This document shows, one piece after another, positions 33,784 to 43,697 of a DNA stretch of 64,000 nt. The DNA lies in contig NC_080539.1 in NCBI RefSeq assembly GCF_028640845.1, forward strand, positions 196,952,698-197,016,697, given 5' to 3'. Each line of letters begins with the position of its first letter. The first letter of the stretch is position 1. A model generated the notes under the pieces. That model saw only the letters and a list, made by a program, of their open reading frames with translations, made no database searches and was not told where the DNA came from. This stretch comes from Ahaetulla prasina (taxonomy: Eukaryota; Chordata; Lepidosauria; Squamata; Colubridae). The translations under genes were made by a program, and so were the position numbers.

Positions 33784-33874
33784 GCTGACGGCCGTTTTCC
33801 CCTCTCTAAGAAGGGACGTCCAGGAAAACCAACGTTCCCTTCTCCCTGTCGGGGAAAACGGCCGTCAGGACTGG
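33784..33874 (+). repeat. DIRS-C internal complementary region
   Basis: Positions 33784-33838 are complementary to the left terminus 33538-33592, with about five differences clustered opposite the CTTACCTGA segment. Positions 33839-33874 are complementary to the right terminus (about 39435-39470) without differences. Read in reverse, it gives GGGAGAA joined to GGGAACG, the predicted junction of the circular intermediate. Confidence 0.93.
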
Positions 33875-33921
33875 GACATACCAAAGCCCAAAGTCTTACC
33901 GGGAGGGTCGATGGCGGCTAG

Positions 33922-35922
33922 TCATTGTTGTTGCGAAAAAACCGTCTGTAGAACTCGCCTGCCAAACGCTGCGTCCGCCGACGCGTAGGAGTCTACCCGG
34001 TAGTGTCGAATGAACGAAGAAGGAGTGGACCACGTTGCTGCTCTGCAGATCTCATCGATCGAAGCCTGGGCCCCCCAAGCGGCAGACGAAGCTGCACTCC
34101 TGGTAGAGTGTGCTGTAATATTACGCGGCACCGGAAGAGACTGACTCTCATATGCTGTGGCTATTGCTGCTCTGATCCACCTAGCCAGAACCGATTTGGT
34201 CACCTTCTGACCCAGAGTAAGTGGTTGGAATGACACGAAGAGAGCTTCTGTTTTACGGAAGGTCGATGTCCGATCAATGTAAATCTTCAATGCTCTCCGA
34301 ACGTCTAGAGTGTGCCACACCCTTTCCAAATGGTGTCTCGGATTTGGGCAGAAATTGGGCAGTACGATGTCTTGTGCTCTATGGAATTGACTGTTAACCT
34401 TCGGAACGAAGGTAGGGTCTAGACGTAGCACCACCCTATCATTAAAGAAAGTGCAGAGGTCTTGACGAACTGACAAAGCTGATAATTCCGAAATTCTGCG
34501 GGCCGATGTGATGGCTATCAGAAAGAAAACCTTCAGCGACAGAAACCGGAGAGAGGAGTCTCTAAGTGGTTCAAACGGTGTCTTGGTCAGAGCATTGAGT
34601 ACCGCGTTCAATCGCCAAGATGGAAAGCGATGTACGACCGGCGGGTTGACATTGTTGGCCCCTCGGAAGAATTGTTGAATGAGAGGCTCCTTCGAAAGGG
34701 AAATGAGTGAACCGCACCTCAGGACTGACGAGATAGCCGCCACCTGTCTCTTGAGTGTGTTCGTCGCCAGTCCTGAATCGAGACCTCGCTGCAGAAAAGC
34801 CAGAATGTCCAAGACGGAAGCCGAGGTGGCCCTTATACTATGAGATGTGCACCACTTTTCGAATGTGCGCCACGTGGCCTCGTAAATTCGTTTGGTAGAG
34901 TCTCGGCGAGAAGCTAGCATGGTAGGAATGACCTGATGCGGAACCCTTGCTGTAGCTAAGACACACCGCTCAACCTCCATACGGCTAGGCGTAGCCATTG
35001 CGGATCGGGATGTCGAACCGGTCCCTGGCAGAAGGACACCTGGTTGTCCGGAATCCTCCACGGTTCTCGAATTGACAGAGTGATCAGGTCCGCGAACCAG
35101 GGTCTCCTGGGCCAGAAGGGGGCGACCAATATTAATTCTGACTTCTCGTATAGGAGCTTCTGGATCACTCTGGGGATCAGTGGAATCGGTGGAAAGGCGT
35201 ACAGGAGGCCCCGAGGCCAGCTGCTGCGGAGGGCGTCCACTGATTCCGCTCCCCGAGAAGGGAACCTCGAAAAGAAGCGAGGCACTTGATTGTTGGTCTC
35301 GGAGGAGAACAAGTCCACCACCGGGAGCCCGAACCTGGATATCAACTCTTGGAAATTCTCTGGGGATAAGGACCATTCCGACTGGTCGATAGTCTGACGG
35401 TTGAGGGAGTCCGCTGTGCAATTTTTCGCCCCCGCAATATGTTCCGCTCTTATTGACCGCAGGTGGGATTCGGCCCAATGACCGAGGGAGAGCGTTTCCG
35501 TCATCAACGAGCGAGAGTGAGTACCTCCCCATCTGTTTATATGCGCCTTCGCTGTCACATTGTCCGTGAGGATAAGGACGTTCCCGTCCTGGATGAGAGT
35601 CTTGAAGGCTAAGAGAGCGAGACGGATGGCCCTCAGCTCCAAAAAATTGATGCCGTGGCAGATTTCCGATGGGTTCCACTTGCCCTGGGCCAGGTGTTGG
35701 TCTAGATGAGCTCCCCATCCCGACAGGCTGGCGTCGGTGGTGATAACGGTCCTCACTGGTTCCCTGAAGACTGATCCTCTGGCCACCCTCTCCGGATTCC
35801 ACCATGCCAAAGAGTCGGCTACCTCCCGTGGCAGGAGCACCCGTCGTCTGGAAAGACCGCATCGGCTCCTCTGGTGTGGCAAGAGGAACCACTGAAGGGG
35901 CCGACTGTGGAGACGAGACCAT
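33922..35922 (-). CDS. DIRS-C tyrosine recombinase ORF
   Basis: This 666-codon frame encodes the integrase of the element, a tyrosine recombinase that inserts the circular DNA copy. The enzyme proper is residues about 335-666, with a second ATG at 34920. Catalytic residues visible are R476 in TSARRISEL, H605 and R608 in AHSTRSAA, W631 in AATWS, and the nucleophile Y641 in FIRHYRVD. A core-binding region (STKRIYEATWRTFEKWC) precedes them. Residues 1-334 overlap the pol ORF (35922-34956) in another frame and are rich in Pro, Ser and Gly. Translation may start at 34920, just after the pol stop, or by frameshift or readthrough from further upstream. All catalytic residues are intact. Confidence 0.92.
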   Translation of the reverse strand: MVSSPQSAPSVVPLATPEEPMRSFQTTGAPATGGSRLFGMVESGEGGQRISLQGTSEDRYHHRRQPVGMGSSSRPTPGPGQVEPIGNLPRHQFFGAEGHPSRSLSLQDSHPGRERPYPHGQCDSEGAYKQMGRYSLSLVDDGNALPRSLGRIPPAVNKSGTYCGGEKLHSGLPQPSDYRPVGMVLIPREFPRVDIQVRAPGGGLVLLRDQQSSASLLFEVPFSGSGISGRPPQQLASGPPVRLSTDSTDPQSDPEAPIREVRINIGRPLLAQETLVRGPDHSVNSRTVEDSGQPGVLLPGTGSTSRSAMATPSRMEVERCVLATARVPHQVIPTMLASRRDSTKRIYEATWRTFEKWCTSHSIRATSASVLDILAFLQRGLDSGLATNTLKRQVAAISSVLRCGSLISLSKEPLIQQFFRGANNVNPPVVHRFPSWRLNAVLNALTKTPFEPLRDSSLRFLSLKVFFLIAITSARRISELSALSVRQDLCTFFNDRVVLRLDPTFVPKVNSQFHRAQDIVLPNFCPNPRHHLERVWHTLDVRRALKIYIDRTSTFRKTEALFVSFQPLTLGQKVTKSVLARWIRAAIATAYESQSLPVPRNITAHSTRSAASSAAWGAQASIDEICRAATWSTPSSFIRHYRVDSYASADAAFGRRVLQTVFSQQQ

Positions 35923-36998
35923 GGAACTATATCGTATGCCGAAACCATCTTCCCTAGGAGCTGGGCAAGTTGCTCTATGGGAACTGACTGAGACCTTCTA
36001 GATATACTGGCTAACTCCGCTAAACTACTTTGGCGTTCAGCCGACAGATAGACCATCGACTTCTGTGAATCAATCTGAGCCCCTAAGTGAACAATGGAAG
36101 TCGAAGGTATAAGGTGGCTCTTATCCCAATTAATCGAGAACCCGTGCGATTGTAACACCTCAATGGTCAAAGAAATATCCCTATCTGCTTTTTCCTTCGA
36201 AGAAGAGAGAATGAGAATATCATCTAAGTAGGCCTGAAGCCTAACCGGGGTCCCTCGAATATGGGCCAGGAGAGCCGCCATGATTTTAGTGAAAACCCTG
36301 GGGGCCGACGACAACCCAAAGGGTAATGCCCTATACTGATAGTGAGCGCCCTTGAAGCAAAATCTGAGGAACTTACGGTGGTCTCGTCTAATGGGAATGT
36401 GTAGGTAGGCTTCCGTTAAATCAATGGATGCCATGTAATCCCCTAGCCTTATGCACTCTAAGATGGAACGTAAGGAGTGCATTTTAAAACGACGGTACAC
36501 AATGTACCTATTGAGAGCTTTAAGGTCTAGAATAGCCCTCCAGCCCCCCGACGGTTTGCTAACTACGAAGAGCCTGGAATAGAAGCCCTGCTTCCGTTGA
36601 TCAATGGGGACGGTTGGATGGCGAATAGACAGAAGATGGTTGACCGCTGACTCCACGAGGGCAGTGCTGGAACTGCGGTTGGAAGTTGGGCAAGGCAAGA
36701 AAACCGTTGGGGGGGTGGACAGGAACTCTAGGGCCAGACCTAGACGGATGGTATCTAGGACCCACTTGTCTGAAGTGGAGGACTCCCATTGGGCAGAAAA
36801 ATAAGCCAGCCGGCCTCCAATGGGGAGAACCTCCCCAGAATTATTTGAAACGGTTGAAAGGCTTACCCCGCCCACCTCGGAATGATTTACGGGCGGTGAA
36901 TTTGGACCCTGGTCTAACCTGATCGGTCCTCTGAGAGTTTCCTCTATACGGTGAAAACCTTTGTCGACGAAACCCCGATCCTCCGAGTTCCTGGCCAC
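34956..36998 (-). CDS. DIRS-C reverse transcriptase-RNase H-methyltransferase-like ORF
   Basis: This 680-residue pol copies element RNA into DNA. The reverse transcriptase spans about residues 140-330, with SIDLTEAY (191-198), ALPFGLSSAPRVF (224-236) and the catalytic YLDD (257-260). RNase H follows at about 415-535 with D422 (TTDAS), E454 (FLELRAI), D479 (LTDNV) and D530 (TADSLNR), a complete DEDD set. The C-terminal 140 residues (VVDLFSSETNNQVPRFF, GLLYAFPP, LVAPFWPRRPWFADL) match the Dam-like methyltransferase region of DIRS elements. The first ATG lies inside the gag 3' end (158-nt overlap, different frame), so expression may need frameshifting or reinitiation. No inactivating change is seen. 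Confidence 0.93.
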   Translation of the reverse strand: MARNSEDRGFVDKGFHRIEETLRGPIRLDQGPNSPPVNHSEVGGVSLSTVSNNSGEVLPIGGRLAYFSAQWESSTSDKWVLDTIRLGLALEFLSTPPTVFLPCPTSNRSSSTALVESAVNHLLSIRHPTVPIDQRKQGFYSRLFVVSKPSGGWRAILDLKALNRYIVYRRFKMHSLRSILECIRLGDYMASIDLTEAYLHIPIRRDHRKFLRFCFKGAHYQYRALPFGLSSAPRVFTKIMAALLAHIRGTPVRLQAYLDDILILSSSKEKADRDISLTIEVLQSHGFSINWDKSHLIPSTSIVHLGAQIDSQKSMVYLSAERQSSLAELASISRRSQSVPIEQLAQLLGKMVSAYDIVPWSRLHSRPLQWFLLPHQRSRCGLSRRRVLLPREVADSLAWWNPERVARGSVFREPVRTVITTDASLSGWGAHLDQHLAQGKWNPSEICHGINFLELRAIRLALLAFKTLIQDGNVLILTDNVTAKAHINRWGGTHSRSLMTETLSLGHWAESHLRSIRAEHIAGAKNCTADSLNRQTIDQSEWSLSPENFQELISRFGLPVVDLFSSETNNQVPRFFSRFPSRGAESVDALRSSWPRGLLYAFPPIPLIPRVIQKLLYEKSELILVAPFWPRRPWFADLITLSIREPWRIPDNQVSFCQGPVRHPDPQWLRLAVWRLSGVS

Positions 36999-38637
36999 GA
37001 AAGGAAGAAGAAGAAGAAGAAGCCACTGGGCGAAAGTACGGCTGTTGACGAAATTCTCCCCAGCGGGATAAGGATGGCAACACCTTCTTCTTGTCCTTGG
37101 TTTCTACTAGGATCGGGTCCAGAGGCCCGAACAGGTGTGAGCCTGCATAAGGAGAGGACGCCAGACGCCACTTATTCCTGGTGTCAGCCCGCCAGTGTCG
37201 GAGCCATAAAAGCCGGCGGGAAGTGATGGTGGACCCGATAGATTTTGCTGAAAACCTGGCTGCGTTCAGTGTCGAATCGGCAGAGAATTCTAATGCTGCA
37301 ATTACCTTATTAAGGTCCTGATGGGCTCTCACGTCTGAAGCTGCAAGGCGGCTCTGAAGCTGTTTTAGCCACATAATTGATGCTCTATTAAAAAAGGAAG
37401 ACGCTATGGAGGACCTGATGGACCAGGCGCCGGCTTGATGGGATTTGACGAGGGATTGGTCCGCTCTTTTATCTTCCGGACGAAGAGCTTCATTCTCCGG
37501 ACCCGTAACATGAGATGTCGTTGTCAGGGCCACTACCGGGGCATCCACCGTAGGTACCTGCAAAATATTCTCCAGCTCCGGAGCACAATTATAAAACTTT
37601 TTGTCTGTGGCGTTGGGATTAGAGCCCGAACCCGGATGAGACCACTGCCGCTGGACCACGTCCACAAACATCTTTGGAGCAGGGATGGTTTCTGCAACCA
37701 CCGTGGGTTCCACAAATAGACTAGTTGAGGTGCTAGGCAGAGACTGAGCCTCAGCCGGAGGGGCCTGAATCGCCCCAAGACCCGTGGTTGTTAAAGCCTT
37801 AAACAGCAGAGAACGAAAGAGATGAGGTTTAAAGAGCCCCACAAATGAAGGTTGATCAGGCCCCAACCCCTCGTCTTCCGACAAGGCCTCCCCGGTATCC
37901 TCCTCTTCAGATAAAGATGCTTGGCTGTCCCCCTCATTGGCTTGTTCCACCTGAGGTCTGAGCCTGACTGAACTTAAAGTAGAGGCCTCTCGTGCTCTAT
38001 CCACGCTACGAGGTTTGGGGGCCGCGGAGGGAGCAGATTCCTTTTGGAAGAGAGAAGCTAATTCCTGGCGTATAGCCTGTTGAATCATCAATCCCAAAGA
38101 ATCAGGAAGCTGACAAACTGGTAGCTGGGTTAATGTGGCCTCCGAATGTTGCCTAGGCCCTCCTGGCTCCTGGATCACATTGTCTGATTGGCTTGGGATT
38201 GGGTCAGCAATATTTTGAAGTTCTATTTCCGAAAGCGTACAGAACAAGGGGGCAACCCCAGCTTGGGCCATGGGCCATGGGGATGATCTGTCTGGGGACC
38301 AAGACCCAGACCCCTGGATTGGTATTGAACTGAGATCTGGGTTTGGAGGGGCCTGAGGGTCGGAGGTGCTCTTGTTCCCCCTTTGTTTAGGTGAAGGGGA
38401 TCTGCGAACCCTCTTGGATGCCTTAGAGAAAGCCCTCTCGAGCGCCTTATGGCGCCTCTCCTCTGCCCGCGCCCCTTTCTTGCCCTTGGCCATTTTCCTG
38501 CCCCTGGTAGGTGAATCCCGAGGGTCTGAAGAGGAGCCCTCCTCAGGGTTGTCTTGATTAGAGACTTCTAGGGCTGAGGCCGGCAATTCTGGCTGATTGC
38601 AAATGGCGTCCGCCATTTTGAAATTTTTTCCCGCCAA
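36841..38637 (-). CDS. DIRS-C gag-like ORF
   Basis: This 598-residue first ORF is the putative nucleic-acid-binding structural protein. It has a basic lysine/arginine helix (GRKMAKGKKGARAEERRHKA, residues 46-65). An acidic stretch (SEEEDTGEALSEDEG) is followed by GPDQPSFVGLFKPHLF. A block at about 419-520 containing STITSRRLLWLRHW is conserved in DIRS-A or -B relatives. A serine run encoded by AGA/AAG repeats comes next, and the basic arginine/glycine tail is KSFRGGRGKPFNRFK. No zinc knuckle is visible. The ATG at 38637 follows a 0.7-kb leader. The frame is fully open. Assignment as gag rests on position and on similarity to the DIRS-B copy. Confidence 0.85.
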   Translation of the reverse strand: MAGKNFKMADAICNQPELPASALEVSNQDNPEEGSSSDPRDSPTRGRKMAKGKKGARAEERRHKALERAFSKASKRVRRSPSPKQRGNKSTSDPQAPPNPDLSSIPIQGSGSWSPDRSSPWPMAQAGVAPLFCTLSEIELQNIADPIPSQSDNVIQEPGGPRQHSEATLTQLPVCQLPDSLGLMIQQAIRQELASLFQKESAPSAAPKPRSVDRAREASTLSSVRLRPQVEQANEGDSQASLSEEEDTGEALSEDEGLGPDQPSFVGLFKPHLFRSLLFKALTTTGLGAIQAPPAEAQSLPSTSTSLFVEPTVVAETIPAPKMFVDVVQRQWSHPGSGSNPNATDKKFYNCAPELENILQVPTVDAPVVALTTTSHVTGPENEALRPEDKRADQSLVKSHQAGAWSIRSSIASSFFNRASIMWLKQLQSRLAASDVRAHQDLNKVIAALEFSADSTLNAARFSAKSIGSTITSRRLLWLRHWRADTRNKWRLASSPYAGSHLFGPLDPILVETKDKKKVLPSLSRWGEFRQQPYFRPVASSSSSSFRGQELGGSGFRRQRFSPYRGNSQRTDQVRPGSKFTARKSFRGGRGKPFNRFK

Positions 38638-39348
38638 TTCCGGACCTCTGTGGCCTACTTACAGTTTTGTTCTGAAGGGCTGCAGGCGATTCAGGCCTTC
38701 CACGTCTAGCCGGCTGCTGGATAACCGGCTGCTGGGCTTAAAGCGGCACAATAAAATGTCTCTGTTTTGTTTTTTTGTTTTTTGTTTTATTTTAGGCCGT
38801 TCGCTCCACTGGCCGCCGCTTGTTTGCCAGCCCGATGGCCTCACTGCAGTCCTGCAATAGCCTCTGTGCAGCTCCCAAAGCCTCCAAACCGCCGGATCCA
38901 AATGGAGGGGGGGGGCCGCTCACCTCTTGGCTTCGAACGCCGCTTAAAAAGCTCCCTGAGGTGAAAAATAAGTGCGGGAGCGAGGCGGAAAGGATTGAGG
39001 CACTGAGAGCGAGAGATAGAGAGCCGGCCGTCGAGAATGCGTCGGGGACTTGCCCGTGAGCCTGCCGGTGGTTTTTCTCTCCTTTCAACCACCGCCGCGG
39101 CTCTCCGCGCTACGGGGAACACGCCCGTGGGCGCCTCTCAGCTGTTTGGCTGGCCGGCGAAAAAATAAAAAATAAAAATAAGAAAACGCCGAGGCCGCCT
39201 TCAGCGGGCTCGGGAGCCAGTCCCTTCTTCGCTGAAACAATTAAAAATCCACAACAAAGAGAAGAAAAAAAAGATAAAATAATAATAATTATTATTATTT
39301 TTAAAACCTGAGGTAATAGATACACGACCGGTCCAAAGCTAACCGAGT
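38638..39348 (-). promoter_or_regulatory. DIRS-C 5' leader and probable promoter region
   Basis: This 0.7-kb segment lies between the 5' inverted repeat and the gag start. It is GC- and CpG-rich in its middle (38800-39130) and flanked by AT-rich stretches, including AATAATAATAATTATTATTA near 39281-39300, a perfect short hairpin. Incidental ORFs cross it. It probably carries the RNA start and untranslated leader. Confidence 0.5.
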
Positions 39349-39459
39349 CGAAAAAGCTGGAAAGAAAGAGGAGTAGGCGGGGATCTCAAACAACTAATTT
39401 TAAGACTCGGTCCAATCAGCATCGAGGAGATTTACCCAGTCCTGACGGCCGTTTTCCCC
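39349..39459 (+). repeat. DIRS-C right inverted terminal repeat
   Basis: This is the partner of 33575-33685, identical over 111 nt by eye. The outer 11 nt (39460-39470) are unique to this end. On the element's sense strand this is the 5' terminus. Confidence 0.95.
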
Positions 39460-39470
39460 GACAGGGAGAA

Positions 39471-40003
39471 TAAAAGCACTCCACAATCCCAAGGAAAAAA
39501 ATATATAAAACTGTTCTTGATTTTAATAGAAGTCTGAATTTCTAACTAGATATGAAGAAATAAGTTGATTGTATCAAACAGCTGTTAGGATACATTTGCC
39601 ATGATTACTAATTAATGTCAAGCCCATCATTACAAAGGTTTTTTAATAAATTAATATACAAAACTGGAACATATTCAAAGCAGGGAGGGGTGATACACAG
39701 TATAAATGGAGGTACCATGTGAAAATAGATGCCTTAGGAAAGCACACATATACAAAGCATGAATCTCATAAGAATAAGCTCAAGAACAAAAGGTTGGGTT
39801 TTATTTTTGCCAATGAACATGCTCAATATAAATCCTTCTGATTCTACTCACAATTGAATACAGACTGAATGAGCTCTCTTTATTCATTTCCAGATATTTT
39901 GAAGTTCAAGTCCCACCAGCCCTAGTTCAAAGGATCATAGGAGCTGAAATTCAAAACCAATACAACTACTTGCACTGCCACTGTTCCTTGACATTTTGAT
40001 TTT
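39471..40003. other. Intronic stretch without recognised features
   Basis: AT-rich sequence with no supported feature. Confidence 0.5.
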
Positions 40004-40253
40004 CATCATTTATTTACTGATATGGCTACCCAACCCAAACACTGAAACTCTGGAAATGCTCTACATCATTTCATGCTCTACGATATACCTGTTTTTAATG
40101 GCTTTCTGAAGGCCACTAGGATTGAAACTAACCATATGCTGGGGAGGGAAAAGAGGCAGAGATTATTCCAGAAGGCAGGCCCCATAACAGAAAAGCCACA
40201 ACCACTGGATCCCATCAGTTGGCACTGTTTCAAGAAAGACCATGCTATTACAG

Positions 40254-40433
40254 CAGTGGCCCCCAACCTTTTGGGCACCAGGGATAGGTTCTGTAGAGAG
40301 GTTTTTCCATGGACCAGAGGGGTTTTGTGTGCTGCCTGCATCCCAAGGATGGGGTTTCACTAGTTTGCACGGCCCAGTTTCTGGCATGCCGCGGCCTGGT
40401 GCTGGCCCACAAACCGAGAGTTGGGGACCCCTG
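40254..40433. mobile_element. Non-autonomous hAT-type element (TIR CAGTGGCCCCCAACC)
   Basis: Its ends are CAGTGGCCCCCAACCTTTTG and GTTGGGGACCCCTG. The flanks tattacag (40246-40253) and tattagag (40434-40441) are a decayed 8-bp duplication. The interior is GC-rich and non-coding. Confidence 0.8.
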
Positions 40434-40489
40434 TATTAGAGCTTATATAATAGGCAAATACAACTAGGGACCTGACCATCTATGGATAT

Positions 40490-40680
40490 TCTCAGTCATC
40501 CAGATTATGGTTGTCCCAGAGGTGTTTTTTTTTTCAATAGGCAACTGAACTTTCTGGTTTTTCTTTGAAGATGTTTAAAGAAGTTGGTCAGTGCTAAAAA
40601 AGCTTCTTGGATGAGAAGCGAAACGTCTTAAAAGAAAAACCAGAAAGTCCAGTTGCCTCTTGAACAAAAGCACCTTTGAG
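40490..40680. mobile_element. Palindromic DNA element (TTTCTGGTTTTTCTTTGAAG arms)
   Basis: A left arm holding GGCAACTGAACTTTCTGG and GTTTTTCTTTGAAGATGTTT faces an inverted right arm (AAACGTCTTAAAAGAAAAAC, CAGAAAGTCCAGTTGCC). Together they would form a long hairpin. It is a non-coding foldback element nested in the L2 remnant. Confidence 0.65.
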
Positions 40681-41020
40681 AGAGAGACCTGATCTTGTGT
40701 CACTTAGAGCATTAGAGGCAATAACTAGTGCCTTGGATTGCATCCAGAGGGCTATAGAGAGCCAACTCAGCTCCCAAAATAGCAAAGTTACATGGGCATG
40801 CTGAGATAGCTTCACAACTACCCACATAGCTGCATTCTGGACTAAGTGGAGCTTCAAGAAGTTACTAAGACACAAGAGAGCAGGGCCTTCCAGTCCAGGA
40901 ATATGTGCAACTGGCACACAAGATAAAGTTGTGCAAAGACTTTCCTGGCCACAGCTACATCTGCTCTTCGAACAGAAGCCGTAAGTCCAGAAGGACCACT
41001 ATACTACACATTAGATCTGA

Positions 41021-43697
41021 GGAGTATAATGCTGCCAAAATTATTAAATAAAAATGCCCACCTCCAGGATTCAAGGGACACAAAATCTACAGGCCCTCAG
41101 TCCTGGTACTATTGAGCCAAAGACTTTTCTTGCCCAGCCACATCTCCATGTGGGAGAGGCAGATATCTCCATGTGGGACATATGGATTCTCCAAGTGTCA
41201 ACAGCAGTTCTCATACTGACCTTTAAATATTGCCCCAGTCCTTCCCTACTCTGGAGGGATTAAGTCATTCTAAACAAAGCTCCCAGCTGGCACGTAATAC
41301 ACATCTTTTGCCACTTTTATTGCCATACGATAAGTCCAGAGAAAAGTTTTTTACATACAGTGTATCTAGCCAGAGTTATTGTTTATCTTCCTTCAATGGT
41401 ATTCTAGGTACCAGTATGTCTTCCACCACTTCATTCTGTATCCAGGTCTATGAAGAGAGAGCCTGCACAGAAATTACCTGTCCCAAAACCATTCCAAGCA
41501 GCATTGTAAGACCTCAGCCAGATCAGGCATCAGGGCCCCATCATTTATTACTATATTTCATTAATATAGATATTATACATACACCAACACACAAACGTAA
41601 TCTTTACTATTCCCAGCAGGGCAACCTATTATGTAAACCCATTTAGCTGAACCATTGAGGCACTCTTTTGTTCTCCAAAGCCTATTTTTTAATAACAGAA
41701 GTTTACTGATACACTGAAAGTTTTTAAGTAATAGTAATACCCTCCTGTAACTTAGAACAAGAGGGGAAAAATGTCTGGTTCTCCAATTTGTTTTCTTTTG
41801 ATCCAGTATTATCAAGTACAAGAGTCATTTAGGTATTTATTGTAAATATTTATGTGGCATCTACAATTGAGGATAGGACAGGACAGGACAGGATTTTTAA
41901 TGCAGCAAAATCGTTGATCATTATTTATTAATGAAGGGCTGGATACGAAAAAGCCTCAGGAAATCTGTCTGTCCTGCACTATCCATTCATATATTTCCCT
42001 ATATCCCATTTCCTAAGCTTCAGAATAACTGGGCCCTTTATTTATGAAGACCTCCCTCCAGGAGTGTTTTGTCCCCCCCCCACATTTCATTGTCATTAGC
42101 ATGTTAAACACCATGCTTTAATATTTGATATTTGTTCAGTCTTACGCTAACAACCTGCTCAAATAAGACCTTCCATTTAAAATAATTGTTATTGTTATCA
42201 GTGCTGTAAAATACTTTAGTGTTGTAGCTCCTGCAATTTCAAACAATCACTCTTATTGAGCCATTAACAAAAATAAATGTAAAGCGTTTGACGGCTGCAT
42301 TTTATCTGACAGTGTACAGAAATTATGGGCAACAATCAAATTTCAACAGTAACTGAAAAAGGACTTTAGGGGTCAAACAAAATTATTGGGTGGGGCTGAA
42401 TGTGTCCAGTCAGCTGTCAAACTCCACTTTAATTGATTTTTGATAGTCAGTGATGAATGTTCCATTCCTTCACTCAACTAGATAGAGCTATGATATGAAT
42501 TACATCGACATGTTCTGTTTAACAAAATGTATCTTCCATGATAAATTTTAAAAGGGGTTTAAAGGGAACTGTTTAGGGAGGATGATATGAGCTGAATTCA
42601 ATAGGATGTCATCAGCAATGGCAGATGGGTGATTCTTCATTCAACTCTCTCTAGAAACTTCCATTGATTTAGAAGTTCAATGAAGGTCATACAAAATAAC
42701 TGCTGATTTTAGAAGATGCTATGAATGGTCACCAATTGGCAACTTTTCAAAACAAGTTTTGAAATGTTAGATAACTCAATACCCAAGGGATAGAACATGT
42801 TTGTTTGTTTGTTTTTTTGCTTATTCCTTATGTCTGTGAAAAAAAGATTTTTAAGAAAGGAAGAAATACCCAAGAGTTTTTGGGATCAATGCTTTGTAAA
42901 ACCATCAAGAGGAACACTTAGACTGCCTGGAAGACATCCAAGTGTAAAACCTAATACTGTATCTTGAGGAATTAATCAACGCTCATTTGAATTCATTCCA
43001 TATGAATACTATCATCTATATACAACACCTAATGGCCCATCATTTGATCATAGATTAGAGAATGGTTAGCAAAAAAAATGTATGAAAGAAAAAGAAGCCT
43101 TTGTTTTACATCTTTTTAAAAGGGTAGACTACTGAGATTTGCTCGGGTTTCATCTTTTACAAAGATCACCTTTACCTATAAAGAAATCTGAGATATATAA
43201 TTAGACAAAACTTGCATTTGCCTTTAATTAATATAAGTTCTAAAAGTAGCAGCATTACTCAACTTGGTTATGCAGGCTGGAAAGTATAAATATTACAACT
43301 AGAGGACTATAAATTTCTCATTCCTATGATATATTTTCATATCATAAATGCCATCAGATGTGGAAAAGAGTTTTTAAAATCAACATCATGTTATAGTGCA
43401 CATGTTTATTTTACATATATAAATAAGGAACAGGAGAAAATCAAATTGGCTTATACTAAAAAAAAAATCACCAAATAATTTTGTTAATAAAATGTCCCAC
43501 CTAAAAAACTATAAGCAGGTGTGAGGAAAAAATATTGGATATGAATGAAATCAGACCTGGATCCACAACTGACCCCAAAACTCACAAATTTAGACAGGCA
43601 GACAGATGCTATAATCCTAAACATATCCTAAACATACTTGGGTATAAATATTACTGAATACAATTATAATCCGTCAAGATTTATTCATAGACCAAGA
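41021..43697. other. Intronic stretch, mostly unique sequence
   Basis: A short (GGACA)n run lies at 41874-41892. The segment around 42200-42480 looks like ordinary unique sequence with no repeat signature and is a candidate conserved non-coding element. No gene is supported. Confidence 0.4.

Larger units (their letters stand above)
33538..39470 (-). mobile_element. DIRS-C: structurally complete DIRS retrotransposon
   Basis: This is a 5.9-kb minus-strand element with every DIRS hallmark: inverted terminal repeats of 111 nt that are identical by eye (33575-33685 and 39349-39459), an asymmetric outer extension on the left, an internal complementary region next to the 3' end, and three long overlapping ORFs without stops. 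The left boundary is set at GGGAACG and the right at GGGAGAA because the internal complementary region joins exactly these ends. There is no target duplication, as expected for recombinase integration; an AA is present at both junctions. It lies in intron 1 in the sense of PARD3B. Confidence 0.95.
40004..41020 (-). pseudogene. L2-type LINE fragment, interrupted
   Basis: In the minus direction the 3' tail is near 40004-40060 (ATTTATTTACTGATATGGC on the plus strand). Upstream are relics of the L2 C-terminus: KLHLVQNAAMWVV and HVTLLFWELSWL near 40790-40870. A hAT element (40254-40433) and a palindromic element (about 40490-40680) have inserted into it. It is strongly decayed. Confidence 0.6.
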
